From assembly GCA_026415415.1 (NCBI GenBank), contig JAOAHE010000006.1:1-59072 (forward strand): DNA of 59,072 nt, read 5' to 3'. Each line of letters opens with the position of its first letter. Position 1 is the first letter of the stretch. The notes beneath the pieces were generated by a model, which saw nothing but the letters and a program-made list of their open reading frames with translations, was not told the DNA's origin and searched no databases. Origin of the DNA: Thermodesulfovibrionales bacterium (GTDB lineage: Bacteria > Nitrospirota > Thermodesulfovibrionia > Thermodesulfovibrionales > Dissulfurispiraceae). The position numbers and the translations under genes are program-made. Shown here in pieces: positions 55,638 to 59,072 of this stretch.

Positions 55638-55847
55638 ATGGGAATGTCTTTTTTTACCTTAGAAGATATAAAACCTAAAAGTAATTCGCCTTATGATATT
55701 TGTTTAATTGAAAGAGAGGCTGAAAGATCCAATTAGTTAATACTTCAGATGACTGGTACTGATAAGCTACTTAGCCCAAGTTATTTGAAGCATAAAAGAA
55801 AAACTAAAGAATTGTTAGAAAAAAGCAAGCACTCCTTCTTACAATAA
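55638..55847 (+). pseudogene. Seventy-codon frame broken by one TAG
   Basis: From ATG 55638 the frame encodes MGMSFFTLEDIKPKSNSPYD and continues to a TAG at 55734-55736, then reopens in the same frame with LILQMTGTDKLLSPSYL and ends at TAA 55845-55847. No family was recognised and there is no ribosome site. It may be a decayed small gene or chance, since AT-rich gaps are stop-rich and this is only one stop in 70 codons. Confidence 0.25.
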
Positions 55848-55896
55848 CAAATACCAAGTCCTTTTTTAAAAATTCTATCTCTTTTTAAAAAAGACC

Positions 55897-56460
55897 CTAA
55901 AATTTAACTTTTGGAACTTCTTTTTCTCCCTCTGGAACTTCATAATATGATGCCTCTGTAACTCCAGCCAAAGAAGAAAATATCTTGCCAAAAACAGTTC
56001 TTCTGTAAGTATTTAACTTCCTGACAGCATCATTATAACGCTTTCTTTCAACAGATATTCTATTTTCTGTACCTTCTAAACTATCCTGAAGCTTTAAAAA
56101 ATTTTCATTAGCTTTCAATTGAGGATAAGCTTCTTGCAACAAAAGAAGTCTTGAAAGTGCTGTTTCGATCTCATTAGCTGATTTTATCTTATCTGTTGGG
56201 GTTTGGGATTGAAAATATCTTGTTCTTGCTTGAGCTATATTCTCAAAAATTTCCTTTTCATGCTTTGCATATCCTCTCACTGTCTCAACAAGATTTGGTA
56301 TCAGATCATAACGTCTCTTAAGTTGATTTTCGACTTGAGCCCATTGAGATTTAACTTGTTCATCCAAAGCTACTGCCATATTGTACTGGCTAATTCCCCA
56401 ACCAAGTAATAGGACGATTAAAAATATAGCTAATCCAATAATAACTACTTTCTTAGACAT
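55897..56460 (-). CDS. LemA family protein
   Basis: 187 residues: one N-terminal membrane helix (about 5-25) then a long helical domain, with WAQVENQLKRRYDLIPNLVETVRGYAKHE and a later AYPQLKANENFLKLQDSLEGTENRI, the LemA signature. LemA proteins are membrane-anchored with an unclear role, and are often next to a TPM protein as here. The start has a good AGGTATAG-type upstream region. It follows the TPM gene by 41 bases on the same strand. Confidence 0.95.
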   Translation of the reverse strand: MSKKVVIIGLAIFLIVLLLGWGISQYNMAVALDEQVKSQWAQVENQLKRRYDLIPNLVETVRGYAKHEKEIFENIAQARTRYFQSQTPTDKIKSANEIETALSRLLLLQEAYPQLKANENFLKLQDSLEGTENRISVERKRYNDAVRKLNTYRRTVFGKIFSSLAGVTEASYYEVPEGEKEVPKVKF

Positions 56461-56501
56461 CTATACCTCCAATTTTTGCTTGCCTTTATCAAAATAAAAC
56501 G

Positions 56502-57308
56502 CTACCACCTACCGGATGCACCCCCACCACCAAAACTGCCTCCACCACCGCTGAAACCTCCTCCGCCACCACCCCAAGAACCACCAAAACCACCTATACC
56601 ACCACCACCAAAACCGCCTCCCCTTGTCCAATTGCCTTTTCTTGAATGACGAGCAAACCGAAAACTAATAAAAAATAGCTTTATAAAGATTAACAAAAAT
56701 AATAAAAACAAAAGATTCACAAGATAACTTAATCCTTTACCGTTTGCTCCCTTCTTGTAATCTAACTCTTTTCTTTGACTGCCTGTTATATCTTTTCCTT
56801 GATTAGATAAGATAACTTGTACTATCTTAGTAGTCGCAATATATATACCAGTAGAATAGTCACCTTTCTTAAAATATGGAACAAGATATTGCCTTCCAAT
56901 TGAGCCAACAAGGCTGTCAGGTAATACCCCTTCTAAGCCGTAGCCAACTTCAAAACGATATTTTCTTTCCTTAAGTGCTATGGTTATTAAAAGTCCGTTA
57001 TCTTTATCTTTTTTCCCAAGTCTCCATTTTTCTGCAGTCTTTAAAGAAAATTTTTCTATATCTTCACCATCAAGACTATGAATGGTCAGTATCACTACCT
57101 CAACGGAGGTCTTGTGTTCAAGATCTTTTAATATAGAACTTAATTGGATGCGAATATCTTCTTTAATTATATTAGCAAGGTCTACGACATGCCCTGGAGG
57201 AATAGAAGGAGGTGCAGGAGTTGCACAATAGATTGAAGAAGTGACAAAGATAGAACAAAAAAAAATAAAAATGAAAAAGAATCTCTGCCAAACTAAACTT
57301 TTTATCAT
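56502..57308 (-). CDS. TPM-domain (DUF477) membrane protein
   Basis: 268 residues: signal peptide (about 1-28, ending SSIYCA), TPM domain (about 35-160; HVVDLANIIKEDIRIQLSSIL and WRLGKKDKDNGLLITIALKERKYRFEVGYGLEGVLPD), one membrane helix (about 190-212), and a Gly-rich tail with GG-x-GG repeats ending GGGASGRW. TPM proteins accompany LemA and are linked to membrane protein quality or photosystem repair in plants. It lies 13 bases after the nucleotidyltransferase-like gene. Confidence 0.92.
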   Translation of the reverse strand: MIKSLVWQRFFFIFIFFCSIFVTSSIYCATPAPPSIPPGHVVDLANIIKEDIRIQLSSILKDLEHKTSVEVVILTIHSLDGEDIEKFSLKTAEKWRLGKKDKDNGLLITIALKERKYRFEVGYGLEGVLPDSLVGSIGRQYLVPYFKKGDYSTGIYIATTKIVQVILSNQGKDITGSQRKELDYKKGANGKGLSYLVNLLFLLFLLIFIKLFFISFRFARHSRKGNWTRGGGFGGGGIGGFGGSWGGGGGGFSGGGGSFGGGGASGRW

Positions 57309-57321
57309 GTGAAATTAAACG

Positions 57322-58068
57322 CTAAAGATCATCTATAACTTTTCCTAAATAATCAAGAGAGACAAAATAGTCTCTAAAAATCTTGGTTAACTCATCAAAC
57401 GAGGGCTTAATAAGGTTATCTTTCAACATTAATAGTTCTTCAAAAATAAAAAAAACAGGGTCTAACCCTTTCATTACTTTTATAACCTCAGTTCTTAAAA
57501 TAGGTGGTTCTTTTCCTATTAAAAAGATAACAGCCCTTAAAAGAGGAATCAATCCTCTAAATGAATCTATTAGTAAGTTGGATAATAATTTTTTCTCTCC
57601 TCTGCAAGATATATATCCTTCTATAAGACCTATAAGCTTTACTTTAATTTCCCTTTCGCATTGTACCCTAAGATGTCCCTTTTCAATAACGATGTCCTTT
57701 AGAATATCTTCACCTATTATGGTTCTATGAATTAGCTTGAAATCATGAAACTCAATAGGGAAGACATCTAAGGATTTAAAAAGGTACTCAGTGGTGATCA
57801 CAAGAGGTGCAGAGATTTGTTTTTTCCCATATTTTTCTCCAATCTTTGCTAAAAAATCTATAAAATTAAAACTCATCTGATGAAGTATTATAATTGAGTT
57901 TATGTCTGATGTATCTTTTCTAAAGTCCGCAGTTATAGCACTGCCTACTAAATTAATAGAATGTATTTGTTCTGAACCTTCTGAAATAATATCCCAAACA
58001 AAAGAGGCTACGGTATTAGAAACAGCTGGATTAAGCCCCTGAAGATTTTTATCAAAAAGTTGATCCAT
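57322..58068 (-). CDS. Nucleotidyltransferase-like protein (degenerate DxD) with helical C-terminal domain
   Basis: 248 residues. The N-terminal part has the polymerase-beta-like pattern GSAITADF (42-49) followed by SDIN (54-57), where active enzymes usually have SDID. The second catalytic Asp is thus replaced by Asn, so catalysis is doubtful. The rest is alpha-helical, like HEPN-type or substrate domains. It precedes the TPM and LemA genes and may be a stress or membrane accessory factor. Family assignment rests on the GS-x-T-x-DF motif and is moderate. Confidence 0.6.
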   Translation of the reverse strand: MDQLFDKNLQGLNPAVSNTVASFVWDIISEGSEQIHSINLVGSAITADFRKDTSDINSIIILHQMSFNFIDFLAKIGEKYGKKQISAPLVITTEYLFKSLDVFPIEFHDFKLIHRTIIGEDILKDIVIEKGHLRVQCEREIKVKLIGLIEGYISCRGEKKLLSNLLIDSFRGLIPLLRAVIFLIGKEPPILRTEVIKVMKGLDPVFFIFEELLMLKDNLIKPSFDELTKIFRDYFVSLDYLGKVIDDL

Positions 58069-58534
58069 CGTTAAATTATAACACCAAAATTACCTTTTTA
58101 ATAAATAATTAAATCTTTTCAATCCGACTGTAGAAAAAAAACTATAATGTGTTGAAAAGTTAAAAAATCTAAAGAAGTTTCCTAATTACAAGAAAAATTC
58201 AGTTTAATCCTTAGACTTAATGAAGTCCTTAAAAAGTAGCGATGCTTTCTTTAAATTACTGAAATCCTTTTTTCACTTTCGTATAAAACTTCTATCTCTA
58301 TTTATGGTTATACCTCTAAATAAAATCTATTTGATAAATAATTAATATTTAACTAAGAGATAGATAAAAATTCTTACTGCTAAATCAAGATTACTATATA
58401 CTAACAGCTTAATAACTATACTGAATCCTTATTTTTAAAACCTTAATAAACTCTTAGTAACTAAATCCGATATTGTTATTCAATAATATTCATTGTTTAA
58501 AATGATACCTTCTACTTCCACTATGTCTTAGCAC
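58069..58534. other. Intergenic stretch, nothing recognised
   Basis: A 466-base AT-rich gap. No open frame with protein-like content, no tRNA fold, no inverted repeat of note. It should contain the promoter of the nucleotidyltransferase-like gene and the end of the macro-domain transcript. Confidence 0.5.
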
Positions 58535-59072
58535 TTAACTTTGACTTATTTGAATATCCATTAGAGACTTTTTAAAAAGTTCTGCAGTTGAGTTATCAAG
58601 AGTTGTTAACCTAAGCTCTTTGATTGAGCTATTTGGATATAAATTAAAGAACTCATAAATGGTTTTCACAATAATCTGGGTGCATCTATCTTTTGGAAAC
58701 CCAAATATTCCACTGCTAATTGCAGGCATAGATAGACTTGACACGTTTAATTCATCAGCCTTTAATAAAGTATTCTTTACAGCTGAGGCAAGCAACATAG
58801 GTTCATTAAAGTTACCGTCTTTCCAAACTGGACCAACAGCATGAATTATGTATCTTGCAGAAAGGCTTCCTGCCCCAGTTACAGCTACTTGTCCAGTTGA
58901 GACCTTTCCATATTTAGAAACCCATTCATCACTTTCTTTCTGAATCTCAGAACCACCTCGTTTTACAATTGCCCCTGCCAGACCGCCACCATGTTGGAGA
59001 TACTCATTAGCTGCATTAACTATTACCTCCGTTGGTTCTTGTAAAATATCTCCTTGACGCACTTGTATATTC
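58535..59072 (-). CDS. Macro-domain ADP-ribose hydrolase-like protein, cut at the right edge
   Basis: At least 178 residues of macro domain: NAANEYLQHGGGLAGAI binds ADP-ribose, followed by YIIHAVGPVW and PAISSGIFGFP. The frame is open beyond a GTG at 59060-59062 to the window edge, reading NIQVRQGDILQEPTEVIVNA, and family proteins usually begin just upstream, so the true start is outside. Typical activity is removal of ADP-ribose or O-acetyl groups. It has no adjacent partner in the window. Confidence 0.9.
   Translation of the reverse strand, partial: NIQVRQGDILQEPTEVIVNAANEYLQHGGGLAGAIVKRGGSEIQKESDEWVSKYGKVSTGQVAVTGAGSLSARYIIHAVGPVWKDGNFNEPMLLASAVKNTLLKADELNVSSLSMPAISSGIFGFPKDRCTQIIVKTIYEFFNLYPNSSIKELRLTTLDNSTAELFKKSLMDIQISQS

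Overview
The window is AT-rich bacterial chromosome with dense, short-gapped operons and few accessory genes. An MsbA-type lipid exporter, a tripartite TRAP carrier and a b-plus-b' F-type ATPase point to a Gram-negative cell. Rubredoxin, FdhD, class I Fe-S fumarase, FeoB and Fe-S lactate oxidation point to an anaerobic or microaerophilic life. A thermophile of the Desulfobacterota, Nitrospirota or Deferribacterota kind would fit, but the sequence alone does not fix the taxon. I see no rRNA, tRNA, CRISPR array or complete insertion sequence.

Layout. 1-1371: start of a DrmD-like SNF2 helicase running off the left edge, a VapC/PIN toxin remnant and gene debris, which looks like the border of a defence or accessory island. 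1372-5979 (-): feoB-fur-DUF3147-fdhD-dgt. 6233-10830 (+): heat-shock operon dnaJ-hspR-clpB-hsp20 behind a near-consensus promoter. 10908-16988 (-): ilvB-ilvN, a homocitrate-synthase-family enzyme (probably Re-citrate synthase), NAD-type isocitrate dehydrogenase, a CNNM/CorC-type membrane protein and rubredoxin. These link branched-chain amino acid synthesis with citrate-to-2-oxoglutarate carbon flow. 17216-18985 (-): msbA-like exporter. 19438-20856 (-): two-subunit fumarase. 20946-26807 (-): ATP synthase operon b', b, delta, alpha, gamma, beta, epsilon behind a clear promoter; subunits a and c are not here.

27409-29057 (+): TlpA-like thioredoxin, DUF4416, MarC. 29066-32118 (-): aroB, phoB-like regulator, phoR-like kinase. 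32314-36793 (+): chemosensory-type signalling cluster (REC-PATAN protein, CheY-like, CheW, CheA-REC) with no receptor, CheR or CheB in the window. 36799-39839 (-): slipin, VTT membrane protein and a histidine-kinase-like protein lacking its phospho-acceptor histidine. 40085-41903: DUF6485, NrpR-type regulator and PII. 42404-46177 (+): JAMM peptidase, Cpn10-like protein, Der GTPase, nucleotide-sugar epimerase, universal stress protein.

46611-55494 (-): a lactate (or related 2-hydroxy acid) utilisation unit. TRAP carrier dctP-dctQ-dctM imports the acid, a GlcD-type flavoprotein oxidises it, and GlcF, LutC and a LutB-LutA fusion carry electrons. Downstream lies a PPC-domain gene preceded by an unusual 94-base inverted-repeat element. 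55897-58068 (-): nucleotidyltransferase-like gene, TPM protein, LemA. 58535-59072 (-): macro-domain gene cut by the right edge.

The items most worth following are the kinase-like protein with Asp in place of His, the inverted-repeat element whose loop is complementary to the next gene's Shine-Dalgarno sequence, the NrpR-PII pair, the JAMM/Cpn10/Der neighbourhood, the putative Re-citrate synthase, and the helicase with toxin debris at the left edge.
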